Position numbers and translations under genes: made by a program | From: Actinomadura fibrosa | Lineage (GTDB): Bacteria > Actinomycetota > Actinomycetes > Streptosporangiales > Streptosporangiaceae | DNA: 64,000 nucleotides | Direction of reading: 5' to 3' | Assembly (NCBI RefSeq): GCF_900659615.1 | Contig: NZ_CAACUY010000001.1 | Span: 1 to 64,000, forward strand | The notes under the pieces: model-generated | Database searches by the model: none | What the model was told of the DNA's origin: nothing | The model's input: the letters and a program-made list of their open reading frames with translations, nothing else | In this document: positions 52,001 to 59,697 of the stretch, piece after piece | Layout: the number at the start of each line of letters is the position of its first letter | Position numbering within the stretch: position 1 is the first letter of the stretch

Positions 52001-53572
52001 TTGAGAGGTACGACGTTCAAGCGCTGCGGCTGCCGCAACCCCGAGACGGGCAAGAAGTTCGCCTTGGGGACATGCCCGCAGCTGACCAAGCGGACCCACG
52101 GTTCGTGGTGGGCCCGCTATGAAGCTCCCCCAGGAGCGGATGGACGCCGAAGACAGCCCTACATCGGTCCGTTCACCACCCAGAGAGCTGCTCAGGCGGC
52201 TCTCACGGACGAACTCGCTACGGCGGAACGGCTCGGCCAGCCGGTCGACCGATCCCTGAAGGTCGGCTCCTACCTGGAGAAGATCTGGCTGCCAGGCAAG
52301 CGGCGTCTGGCGAAGTCGACCTATGCGGACTACGAGGAGATCGTCCGGCTCTACCTGGCGCCTGGGCTCGGACACCTCAAGCTCGTGGAGCTGCGTGACA
52401 AGCATGCACGTGACCTCTACGACGCCATCCTGCAAATCAACAGGCCGCTTCCCGCCTCAGAGAAGCCGAGCGAGCTCCTCCAGCGGCTGTTGGACGCCCG
52501 AGCGCTGTCCCCGCGGAAACTCCCTCCTGCGGGCAAGCCCACTCGCAAGCAGACTCAGCCGATCTCACCGGCAAGGGTGAGGAAGGTTCATGCGGTGCTG
52601 TCGTCTGCCCTGAACTCGGCAGTCAAGTCCAAGCGCGTCGGACACAATCCGATCGAGCACGTGGAACTGCCCCGGATCAAGGGCAGGCGGGTCAAGCCGT
52701 ACGTGTGGACCGCTGAACGCGTCCAGCGCTGGCAGGAGACCGGCAAAGCTCCGGGCCCAGTGATGGTCTGGACTCCCGCACAGACCGGCGCGTTCCTCGA
52801 CTTTGCGGTCGACGAGCGTCTGTACGCCCTCTTCCACCTGGTCGCCTTCCGCGGTCTGCGACGAGCCGAGGTCGCGGGGCTGTCCTGGCAGGACACCGAC
52901 CTAAAGGGTTCGGGGACGATCACCATCAGGGAAACGCTGTCCGAGGGGGATGACGAGTACGACGACGCCAAGTCGGAGGCCGGCGAGCGAACGGTCGCGT
53001 TGGACTCGACGACGATCTCGGTGCTGCTGGCATGGCGCGAGCGTCAAGAAGAGGAGCGCCTCGCTGCCGGAGCGGAGGTCTGGGTCGACTCGGGCCGGGT
53101 GTTCACCCAAGCGGACGGCAGACCGCTTCGCCCTCAATGGATCTCCATGCGGTTCGACGACCTCATCGAGAAGCACGGGCGGGTCCGCCGGAGGCATGTC
53201 GAGGAGGGCTGGGCGCCGGACCGGATCGCGCGGCGGCACCGCGTCAGCGAGAGGGCCGTGCAGGGGGTGCTACGGGGCGACCCTCTGCCGCCGATCCGCT
53301 TCCACGACCTGCGGCACGGGGCGGCCACGCTGGCGTTGCTCGGCAAGGTGGACATGAAGGTGATCAGCGAGACGCTCGGGCACTCGCGTCATTCGTTCAC
53401 CGCCGATACCTACACCTCCGTCCTGCCGGAGGTGTCGAGGGCCGCTGCTGAGGCCGTCGCCGCTGTCGTACCGCGCATGTCAGCCGACGAGGTGACGTCC
53501 GAGCCGCCGACTCCGCGGAACGTGGTCTCGCTGGCGGACCGGCGCAGGAGGCGAACCGAACACGCAGGGTAG
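52001..53572 (+). CDS. int: Tyrosine site-specific integrase
   Basis: A 523-residue integrase from TTG 52001, which follows AGGAGAAG. Order: N-terminal arm-binding region with GSWWARYEAP and GPFTTQRAAQAAL, a SAM-like core-binding domain, then a catalytic domain with Arg in FRGLRRAEVAGL, HDLRHGAAT, and the final GHSRHSFTADTYTSVL containing the nucleophile Tyr. A 30-residue insertion (RRRHVEEGWAPDRIARRH) sits before the HxxR box. It ends 160 bases from tRNA-Ser, its evident target. Confidence 0.96.
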   Translation: MRGTTFKRCGCRNPETGKKFALGTCPQLTKRTHGSWWARYEAPPGADGRRRQPYIGPFTTQRAAQAALTDELATAERLGQPVDRSLKVGSYLEKIWLPGKRRLAKSTYADYEEIVRLYLAPGLGHLKLVELRDKHARDLYDAILQINRPLPASEKPSELLQRLLDARALSPRKLPPAGKPTRKQTQPISPARVRKVHAVLSSALNSAVKSKRVGHNPIEHVELPRIKGRRVKPYVWTAERVQRWQETGKAPGPVMVWTPAQTGAFLDFAVDERLYALFHLVAFRGLRRAEVAGLSWQDTDLKGSGTITIRETLSEGDDEYDDAKSEAGERTVALDSTTISVLLAWRERQEEERLAAGAEVWVDSGRVFTQADGRPLRPQWISMRFDDLIEKHGRVRRRHVEEGWAPDRIARRHRVSERAVQGVLRGDPLPPIRFHDLRHGAATLALLGKVDMKVISETLGHSRHSFTADTYTSVLPEVSRAAAEAVAAVVPRMSADEVTSEPPTPRNVVSLADRRRRRTEHAG

Positions 53573-53683
53573 TTGTGACGATGATCCACTTCGGGACTCT
53601 GACCTGGGCGTGGGACGCCGCCACGGCGTCTCGTGCTCACCACGTGCTATCCAGGGCCAACAAAACGGGCATCTGGGATGCGA

Positions 53684-53725
53684 CAGGGACTTCGTCCAAG
53701 ATCTCGATCTCGGGCGAAGTCCCTG
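53684..53725. terminator. Terminator between integrase and tRNA-Ser
   Basis: Perfect 11-bp arms CAGGGACTTCG / CGAAGTCCCTG with a 20-base loop, placed between the convergent integrase and tRNA genes. Probably a shared terminator. Confidence 0.65.
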
Positions 53726-53731
53726 GTCAGG

Positions 53732-53790
53732 TGGCGGAGGATCGGGGATTTGAACCCCGGATGGGCGGTAAACCCAAACCGCATTAGCAG
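53732..53790 (-). repeat. Right attachment site within tRNA-Ser
   Basis: Identical to 21884-21942 over 59 bases. It starts at the encoded CCA and ends in the anticodon, so the crossover lies somewhere in this segment, most likely in the anticodon or T-arm. Confidence 0.9.
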
Positions 53791-53824
53791 TGCGGCGCCA
53801 TAGACCGGACTAGGCGAATCCTCC
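53732..53824 (-). tRNA. tRNA-Ser(GCT)
   Basis: A 93-base tRNA on the minus strand with acceptor stem GGAGGAT/ATCCTCC, discriminator G, encoded CCA, a class II long variable arm and anticodon GCT. The 3' 59 bases are the attachment site of the integrated element, and the gene is regenerated intact. Confidence 0.95.
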
Positions 53825-53954
53825 AGGAGCCCTCAGGCTCAGGACAGGTTACCGGTTCCGCTGGCCAACCGGCAAAGCCTGGCCCGTGGTCACCGAAGCT
53901 TAGCCCGAACCGGCGACGCCCGCTCCCGGGGCCGCGGGAGCAGAGCGTCGGCGA

Positions 53955-54371
53955 TCAGCCGCCCAGGCGGATGCCCGTGTAGCCGCACGCCTTGCCGAGC
54001 TCGTTGCCGTGCTGCTGCATCTCGGTGAAGTTGGGCGTCCCGCCGCCGAGGTTGCCGGAGTTCAGGCGCCGCAGCGTGGCGGCGGTGTCGTCCAGGTCCT
54101 GCGCGAACTTCGTGGCCGCGACCTCGACGTCGCCGCCGGCGCTCTGGCCTTCACTGCGAATCTTCGCGGCCGTGTCGGAGAACCGCTGGGGGCTGGTCGA
54201 CGAGCCGCCGCTGCTGGTCGAGAAGCTGCGCAGCTCCGACTCGATGTTCTTGCACGCGGTGTTCTTCTTGCCGCTGCCGGTGATCGTGTCGATCGGCCCG
54301 CATGCCGTGGAAGCGAGCAGCGCGCCACCGATGGCGAGGACGCCGACCAGCTTGGTGGCAGACATGCGCAT
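53955..54371 (-). CDS. Secreted lipoprotein, hypothetical
   Basis: A 138-residue protein from ATG 54371, AAGGAG 7 bases upstream. Signal peptide MRMSATKLVGVLAIGGALL ends in lipobox LLASTAC, so the mature N-terminal Cys is lipidated. The mature part is a helical, Ser/Thr-rich domain with two further Cys (near 40 and 130) that could form a disulphide. Function unknown; chromosomal. Confidence 0.85.
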   Translation of the reverse strand: MRMSATKLVGVLAIGGALLASTACGPIDTITGSGKKNTACKNIESELRSFSTSSGGSSTSPQRFSDTAAKIRSEGQSAGGDVEVAATKFAQDLDDTAATLRRLNSGNLGGGTPNFTEMQQHGNELGKACGYTGIRLGG

Positions 54372-54557
54372 GGGGTGTCTCCTTCAGGGGGTTTGGGCTT
54401 CGGACGAGGTTCAACCTCATAGGTCGCACCCGTCTCAATCACCCCTTTGGCGCTGTCTCGTCCCAGCCGGTTCCGTGACCCAGGTCACATCGGCAACCGC
54501 TCGGGCCCCAACCGATTCGCGGACAGCCCCAGGGAGCCGGTACAGTAATCCCGGCAG

Positions 54558-54633
54558 GCACCCGTAGCTCAATGGATAGAGCATCTGACTACGGATCAGA
54601 AGGTTAGGGGTTCGAATCCCTTCGGGTGCGCCA
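54558..54633 (+). tRNA. tRNA-Arg(ACG)
   Basis: A 76-base tRNA with acceptor GCACCCG/CGGGTGC, anticodon stem TCTGA/TCAGA enclosing CTACGGA (anticodon ACG), T-loop GGTTCGAATCC-like and encoded CCA. Its 3' 44 bases recur at 56987-57030. Confidence 0.96.
54589..54632 (+). repeat. att copy within tRNA-Arg
   Basis: Forty-four bases identical to 56987-57030; they begin in the anticodon loop and end at CC of the encoded CCA. Confidence 0.85.
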
Positions 54634-54640
54634 GCTCAGA

Positions 54641-54670
54641 GCCCCCTTCCGATCATGGAAGGGGGCTTTT
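54641..54670 (+). terminator. tRNA-Arg terminator
   Basis: GCCCCCTTCC / GGAAGGGGGC with a 6-base loop and TTTT, 8 bases after the tRNA end. Confidence 0.9.
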
Positions 54671-54698
54671 GCATGGCCGTGGGAGCCACAGAGACCGA

Positions 54699-55800
54699 TC
54701 ACGCCCCGAAGAGCGCACCGCTCATCGCCTCAGCCGCCGCCCGCTTGTCGTCCACCAGGAGATGCCCATAGACGTCCTTCGTGATCGCCATGGACGTGTG
54801 CCCCAGGATCTCTGAGACGACGTGCAGCGGCGTCCCTTGCGCCAGCATCAGCGAGGCACCCGAGTGCCGTAGCTCATGCGGATGCCAGTGGCCGAGACCA
54901 GCGCGCTTGGCCAGCTTGGAGAAGACGTGCGAGAAGTTGTCCGGGTCCATCGGCGTTCCGACCTCACTCGCGAAGATTAGCCCGTGATCCCGCTACAGCC
55001 CACCGGCCGCAATCTTGGCCTTAGCCTGCCGATCGTGGAGCGTCCGGAGCTTGGTCACGAGCTGAGGAGTGAGGACGAGCGTCCGGCGAGACTTCGGCGT
55101 CTTCAAGCCTCCCACCACGAGCCGTGTCTTGCGACCGCTCGCCTTGTCGCGGTCCTTGATTCGCTTCACGGAGTGCGTCAGCCGAATCGTTCCGGCGTCC
55201 CAGTCGACCGCCGACCAGTGCAGGCCGAGCACCTCGCCACGCCGTAGGCCGTACGCGAGCGCGAGCATGATGGCGACCTCGAAGCGGTGGCCGGCGACTG
55301 TGCTCAAGAGTACCTTCGCCTGGTCGATCGTCAGAGTCCGTCCTTCCTTGGCCACCACGTGAGGAGCTGCCGAAAGAGCGGCGACGTTGCCTTCTCTCTC
55401 GGCCTGCGCGAGAGCCTTGCGAAGCACCGTCCACATGATCCGGCTGCTGTTGGCGCTGTAGCCAGCCTCCCGCTTGGCCTGCCACAGCTTGTCGACGTCC
55501 AGGACAGTGGGTTTGGAGAGCTTCGTTCGCCCGAGCGCGGGTGCCGGATGCAGTCGCACAGTGTCCTTGTAGTCGTCTTCGGTTGACTCGGCCACCGTGC
55601 CCGGGAGGTTGTGGGTCAACCAGCGGTCCAAGAACGCCTTGATGGTGATCTTGTTGTCCCGGGATCGTCCCGGCATCCACCAGCTCTCGCAGCTTGCGAA
55701 GCTTCTCCGCCACCTCGGCGCGCGTGCGTCCGGAGACCTTCTTTCGGACGCGTCGTCCCTTGTCGTCGTAGCCGAGGTGGACCGCACCCCGCCAGCTCAA
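54699..55800 (-). pseudogene. Broken tyrosine integrase of the tRNA-Arg element
   Basis: The protein is read from three pieces. WRGAVHLGYDDKGRRVRKK (AP2-like N-terminus) is in one frame. The core-binding and first catalytic half with YGLRRGEVLGLHW is in another, so a frameshift lies near 55.66-55.68 kb. An in-frame TAG at 54993 follows KAKIAAGGL, after which the rest continues as GLIFASEVGTPMDPDNF, with HELRHSGASL and GHTSMAITKDVYGH. All catalytic residues survive in the DNA but not in one polypeptide. The original N-terminus is also missing. Confidence 0.85.
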
Positions 55801-55953
55801 GGAGCGGCGGCGCTCGCGCTGTTGGCGCGGCCCGCCGCCTGCGCGTCCGGGGCGTGCGGCGTGGGCGCCGGTCCCCGGCCGCGCATCGCTGCACGGCCGC
55901 GCCAGCCGGTCGCCGGCCCGGTCCGCTCGGGTCGCGCCGCCGCTTGTACGACG

Positions 55954-56259
55954 TCAGCGTGCAAGGGCAACGATCTCGTCCACGGCCGTGAGCGGAACCA
56001 TCAAGGCAAGATTCCAAGTCTCGTCATCCTGCCCGATCAGCACCGTCGCCTGCCCATCCTCGGCGAGGGTCCAGAACACCGGCAAGTCGCCACAAGTACC
56101 TACCTGAAGTGATCGCCGGTCATCCCAAGTCGCTGAACGGATTTCGCTCAGCCGTGAGAGGTCCGCAAGAGGTGCCCAGACATGCAGCTCCCATGTCTCA
56201 GCTTGCAACATCACTAGCGGCATCGGATCGGCGTCCATATCCAACGTCACGTCAACCAT
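55954..56259 (-). CDS. Small hypothetical protein in the tRNA-Arg remnant
   Basis: A 101-residue protein from ATG 56259, beginning MVDVTLDMDADPMPLVML, mixed alpha/beta, acidic, with four Trp. No ribosome binding site stands out. Sequence quality suggests a real gene of unknown function left over in the element. Confidence 0.55.
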   Translation of the reverse strand: MVDVTLDMDADPMPLVMLQAETWELHVWAPLADLSRLSEIRSATWDDRRSLQVGTCGDLPVFWTLAEDGQATVLIGQDDETWNLALMVPLTAVDEIVALAR

Positions 56260-56503
56260 ACGAGGATGCTCGCATAGAGCCAGAACCCAGAACGGGGCGG
56301 AAACCTTGCGTCCGTAGAGCATCTGCGCTTCTGCTGAGCGTGCGCTACTGGGGAATCCCGTGGTTCCCCAGACCCCTCCTGGACCCGGAGGGCACTCCCG
56401 CGCGAATCTGCCTGTCACGGGGTGCGCGCCGTTCGCGCGGGAGCACCCTTCGGACAGGCCCGTCCGTCCGTCGCGGTCCGATGGAGACGGCGACGATGGG
56501 AGA

Positions 56504-56898
56504 GCGGAGGAGGTCACGCCGGAGCACTATGAATACTGCGGGCTCTACCTACGAGGTCTGTCCAAGGACGCCGCGGTTGACCTGGTGGGCCAAGCCGCCG
56601 CTACCGCCCTTGACGGCGTCGCACACCTCAACGGCCTTGAGATCGAAGTCATGCGCAACCCTGGTTCGTTCCGGACTCAGAGGACTTCCCCGCCTGGCCA
56701 ATCAAGATCGAGGTCGTCAAGCAGCAGGCCACACCCAGCCAGGTGGTGGACGCGGTCTCGAAACTCGTCACCTTCGCCTGGCAAGCCGGATACGCGGCAA
56801 TCGCCGCAGGCGACTACGAAGACGAGCTCCCCGCAGACGGCGGGTACAGCCGGTGGCTCCGTGGGAGCCACGGTGGGAGCCACGGGGCCGGATGGTGA
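56504..56898 (+). pseudogene. Frameshifted small gene in the tRNA-Arg remnant
   Basis: One frame reads YEYCGLYLRGLSKDAAVDLV and on to GLEIEVMRN, then a change of frame at a CCC run near 56.656 kb continues as PWFVPDSEDFPAWPIKIEV and KLVTFAWQAGYAAIAAGDY. Both halves look like one soluble protein. One inserted C would restore it. No start codon is found in the first frame. Function unknown. Confidence 0.5.
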
Positions 56899-56986
56899 GG
56901 ATCGGAGTGAGCGGGTTCGGACGCGGCGCAGGTCATCGGCCCAGCGTGCGGACGGGTTCGGACGGCGCCAGTGATCGTTTGGGAAT

Positions 56987-57030
56987 CTACGGATCAGAAG
57001 GTTAGGGGTTCGAATCCCTTCGGGTGCGCC
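56987..57030 (+). repeat. Orphan att copy (tRNA-Arg 3' end)
   Basis: Forty-four bases identical to the 3' half of tRNA-Arg, without any 5' half. It is followed at 57040-57068 by its own terminator hairpin, as expected of the displaced original tRNA end. Confidence 0.85.
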
Positions 57031-57039
57031 CTGTTCAGA

Positions 57040-57068
57040 GGCCCCTCGCGATCATCGTGGGGGCCTTT
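57040..57068 (+). terminator. Displaced tRNA-Arg terminator
   Basis: GGCCCC... / ...GGGGCC hairpin around ATCAT followed by TTT. The layout copies the terminator behind the intact tRNA. Confidence 0.7.
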
Positions 57069-57103
57069 GTGCTAACGCCTTATCAACAGCGCGGCTTCCG
57101 GGC

Positions 57104-57640
57104 CTACGCCGCGTCCCTACCTGGTGAGCGAAGATCGTGACTGCCTCCACAAGCTGCTCGCTGTCGCATGCGTGTAGGCCCGCAGCCTGACGGACGGGGC
57201 AGCGTGCTCGGCCGGGCCGCCACAAGATTGAACAGAACGCCTGCCATCAGCAGCGTCGTCGTGCGGATGTGCCGGAGGTCGTGAGGCCGCGCGTGGAGCA
57301 GTGGCTCAGCTGGAGGCAGTCCCGCCATCGGTGCGTTGTGTGCGTCGGTCGGGGTCGTCATGAGGGACGTGGCCGTGTCCGGAGGGATCGGTTCGCCTGA
57401 TCCGGTGGCGCACACACGGCCGGGCCCTTGATGTAGGTCGAGGCGTCGGTGAGGTCAATGTCTCGCCTCCGCAGGTTGAGCAGCTCACCGCGGCGAGCTC
57501 CCGTGTAGGCGACCAGGTGGGAGGACGTGGCCGGCCGCTGCGTCCACATCTCGTCGGGCTCGGGGCGCCGCATCTTGTCAGTAGGGGCTTGGACGCGCGG
57601 GACTTCGTTTGTCGGTGACGTGGGCTGGCAGCGGCTTGCC
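57104..57640 (-). pseudogene. Second integrase remnant
   Basis: Two minus-strand pieces in different frames belong to a tyrosine recombinase: LVAYTGARRGELLNLRRRDID (first catalytic Arg) and ARPHDLRHIRTTTLLMAGV (HxxR box). The 5' half and the end with the nucleophile Tyr are lost. It lies outside the 44-bp repeats, so an earlier element probably used the same tRNA. Bases 57641-57855 hold nothing I can name. Confidence 0.7.
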
Positions 57641-57855
57641 ATTGCGGGCGGTGGTGGGGGGTGTTTTGCCGGGCTTCATGTCTTGGGCGCGGTAGTGCCA
57701 GTGCGTGAGGACGAGGACCTGGCGTCGTGAGAGGGGGCGTCTGGTGGTGTTCTCGTCGGGTTTGCGCTGGTTGTGTTTGGAGTGTGCTTGGCGGAGTGCG
57801 GTGAGGGTGGTCGAGTGACGGTGTGACTTGGTGGATCGACGAAAGTTGATGGTGG

Positions 57856-58590
57856 GTGGGGACTCTTGCCCGCTGCCACGGTGTCGGTCCTCCGAGGACG
57901 CTCGCCGTATGGGCCTACGCGGACGGTGAGGAGATCGTCCTGCTGATGAAGGGCCAGGGCGACAGCGGGTGGCGGCCGTCCTCGGACTCGTTCTACGGGT
58001 TGTCGCCGAAGCAGGTGGCCGATCTGCCGACCGAGCCGAAGAAGTTGGAGCAGGTGTTGCTGGGCCTCAGGGGCAAGTGGCACGCGGTCAGCGTCGACGG
58101 TGCCAAGGAGGAGACGATCGGCGAGTTGAAGGGCCAGGAGCGGCTCCGGGCCCTGACCGAGGTGGCCGGGGGGCTGCTGAGCACGACGCCGGCCTCGGGG
58201 AAGGTGCGGGCGGCGGTGTACCGGATGGTCGCCGGGCTGCCCGGCCTCAAGGTCAGGGGGACGGCGACCGATCCGCTGGGCCGCACGGGGGCGGTGGTGT
58301 CCATGCCGCTGAAGACGACGGTGCCGCTCGGCCTCTACACCGCGCCGAAGCAGCTCGGCAGCTACACGCGGCAATGGATCATCGACACGGGAACCGGGAT
58401 GCTGCTGGCCACGCGTGATCTGGTGGCGACGCCGCCGCATGGTTCGCTGAGGCTTCCGTCGGGCGACAACGGCAAGCCGCGCCGCCTGACCGTCGCGACG
58501 CAGCCCGATCGGTTCCACCGACCGGGTGAGGTGCTCCAGTACGACGCCTACAAGGTCGCGGAGTGGACGGACTCGGGCCCGAAGGGCTGA
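57856..58590 (+). CDS. CU044_5270 family protein, N-terminally truncated
   Basis: The last 230 residues (AVWAYADGEEIVLLMKG onward to RPGEVLQYDAYKVAEWTD) match the extracytoplasmic part of CU044_5270 family proteins, usually about 330 residues with an N-terminal transmembrane helix. Here no helix is present and the GTG at 57856 has no good binding site. The family normally lies beside ECF sigma factors. I think the 5' end was lost in the integration scars just upstream, so the gene may be dead. Confidence 0.6.
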   Translation: MGTLARCHGVGPPRTLAVWAYADGEEIVLLMKGQGDSGWRPSSDSFYGLSPKQVADLPTEPKKLEQVLLGLRGKWHAVSVDGAKEETIGELKGQERLRALTEVAGGLLSTTPASGKVRAAVYRMVAGLPGLKVRGTATDPLGRTGAVVSMPLKTTVPLGLYTAPKQLGSYTRQWIIDTGTGMLLATRDLVATPPHGSLRLPSGDNGKPRRLTVATQPDRFHRPGEVLQYDAYKVAEWTDSGPKG

Positions 58591-58595
58591 CCGGG

Positions 58596-58635
58596 ACGGC
58601 CGGGTGGCGTGACGGGCGTCGCGTCGCCCGGCCGT
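58596..58635. terminator. Bidirectional terminator between convergent genes
   Basis: ACGGCCGGG / CCCGGCCGT arms around a 22-base GC-rich loop, in the 46-base gap between the CU044_5270 and sigma-factor genes. Confidence 0.5.
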
Positions 58636-58636
58636 G

Positions 58637-59503
58637 TCAGGACGTCCAGAGGCGGAGCTTCTCGGGGTTGAGGACCGCCCAGATGTTCCTGATCTGGGCG
58701 TTCTCGATGTCGAAGGCCATGACGGAGACGGTGGCGCCGTCCAGCTGGGCGGCCAGGCCGGGCTGGCCGTTGACCGTGCACTCCACGAGGGTCGCGCCGG
58801 AGCGGGTGGCGAAGAAGCGGGCGATCTGTTCGGCCCCTTGGAGGGGACGGGGTTCGGCGTGGGCGAGTCCGCCGCCGTCGCCGGTCGCGGTCGCGTCGGG
58901 GGCCAGGAGGCTGACGAGGGCGTCGATGTCCTTGGCCTCCCAGGCGCGTTTGAAGGCGCGGACGACGTCGGCGTGCTGGGGCGCGGGCGGGTGCTGGGAC
59001 GCGCGGATGCGGCGGCGGGCCGAGGTGGCCAGCTGGCGGCAGGCCGCCGGTGTGCGGCCGACGATCTCGGCGACGTCGGCGAAGGGGTAGCGGAAGACGT
59101 CGTGCAGGACGAACGCGACGCGCTCGGCCGGGGTCATCGAGTCGAGGACGACGAGGAACGCCATGCTGACCGACTCGTCGAGGGTGACGCGGTCGGCCGG
59201 ATCGGTGCTCGCCCATTCGTCGCGGTCGGGCAGCGGCTCGGGCACCCATTCGCCGACGTACTGCTCCCGCCTGGCGCGGGCCGAGCCGAGCAGGTCGAGG
59301 CAGACGCGGGTGGCGACGGTCGTCAGCCAGGCGGCGGGGGACGCGATCGCGTCCTGCCGCCGCGGCGGCATCGCGTACCAGCGGGCGTAGGTCTCCTGGA
59401 CGGCGTCCTCGGCCTCGGTCAGGGAGCCGAGGAGCCGGTACGCGAGGTTGATCAGCCGGCGCCGCTCGCTCATGAGCGGGTCCGGTCCGGTCGGGGTGGT
59501 CAT
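58637..59503 (-). CDS. ECF sigma factor with SnoaL-like C-terminal domain (ECF41/SigJ type)
   Basis: A 288-residue protein. Sigma region 2 (LINLAYRLLGSLTEAEDAVQ) and region 4 (MTPAERVAFVLHDVFRYPFADVAEIVGRTPAACRQ) are followed by a SnoaL-like domain (RAFKRAWEAKDIDALVSLL). This fusion is the ECF41/SigJ type, in which the C-terminal domain controls activity instead of an anti-sigma factor. It is divergent from a WrbA start fragment with a 10-bp palindrome in between. Confidence 0.93.
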   Translation of the reverse strand: MTTPTGPDPLMSERRRLINLAYRLLGSLTEAEDAVQETYARWYAMPPRRQDAIASPAAWLTTVATRVCLDLLGSARARREQYVGEWVPEPLPDRDEWASTDPADRVTLDESVSMAFLVVLDSMTPAERVAFVLHDVFRYPFADVAEIVGRTPAACRQLATSARRRIRASQHPPAPQHADVVRAFKRAWEAKDIDALVSLLAPDATATGDGGGLAHAEPRPLQGAEQIARFFATRSGATLVECTVNGQPGLAAQLDGATVSVMAFDIENAQIRNIWAVLNPEKLRLWTS

Positions 59504-59551
59504 CGGGCGCCGACTCCTTTCCTCTCGTGGTCTCGACGAGTCAGCGCGCCG

Positions 59552-59577
59552 GGATGTGAGGTCGCCGCCTCACATCC
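59552..59577. promoter_or_regulatory. Perfect 10-bp palindrome upstream of the sigma factor
   Basis: GGATGTGAGG / CCTCACATCC arms with a 6-base spacer, 49 bases before the sigma-factor start and 46 before the WrbA-like fragment. A likely operator or autoregulated promoter element. Confidence 0.55.
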
Positions 59578-59622
59578 GCGGGGAGTCCGTCGTCGTACCC
59601 GGGGACGAAGGAAGGAGCGATT

Positions 59623-59697
59623 ATGGAACCCGTCAACATCGCGATCGTTTACTACAGTGCCACGGTCGGGGCGCCTGATCGGTTTAGTCGCGTTTGA
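59623..59697 (+). pseudogene. WrbA-like flavodoxin start fragment
   Basis: AAGGAAGGAG and an ATG are followed by MEPVNIAIVYYSAT, the usual N-terminus of NAD(P)H:quinone oxidoreductase WrbA, but after 14 residues the frame runs into unrelated sequence and stops within 24 codons, inside the end of the membrane-protein gene on the other strand. The rest of the gene is missing, so it was cut by a rearrangement. Confidence 0.6.

Larger units (their letters stand above)
21884..53790. mobile_element. 31.9-kb integrative mobilizable element in tRNA-Ser(GCT) carrying type I-E CRISPR-Cas
   Basis: Both ends are marked by the same 59-bp sequence, identical over its whole length. At the right end it is the 3' part of an intact tRNA-Ser gene; at the left end it is an orphan tRNA 3' fragment in the same orientation. 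The tyrosine integrase gene ends 160 bases from the intact tRNA. An excisionase-like protein, a MobC-like protein and a MOBP-like relaxase lie in the right 5 kb. No FtsK/TraB translocase, replication initiator or type IV secretion gene is visible, so the element is mobilizable rather than self-transmissible. Cargo is type I-E cas genes, three CRISPR arrays, a nucleotide-modification-like operon and regulators. Confidence 0.88.
54589..57030. mobile_element. 2.4-kb remnant of an integrated element in tRNA-Arg
   Basis: Bounded by a perfect 44-bp repeat: the anticodon-to-CC end of tRNA-Arg at 54589-54632 and the orphan copy at 56987-57030. It contains an integrase gene ruined by a frameshift and an in-frame amber stop, one small minus-strand gene and a frameshifted plus-strand gene. 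No transfer genes remain. It is a second, older integration 0.8 kb from the tRNA-Ser element. Confidence 0.8.

Noticed and set aside
21884..53790. Classification as a self-transmissible actinomycete ICE (AICE)
   Set aside because: No FtsK/SpoIIIE-like TraB, RepSA/prim-pol replication gene or type IV secretion genes were found; only relaxase and MobC-like proteins, hence mobilizable element.
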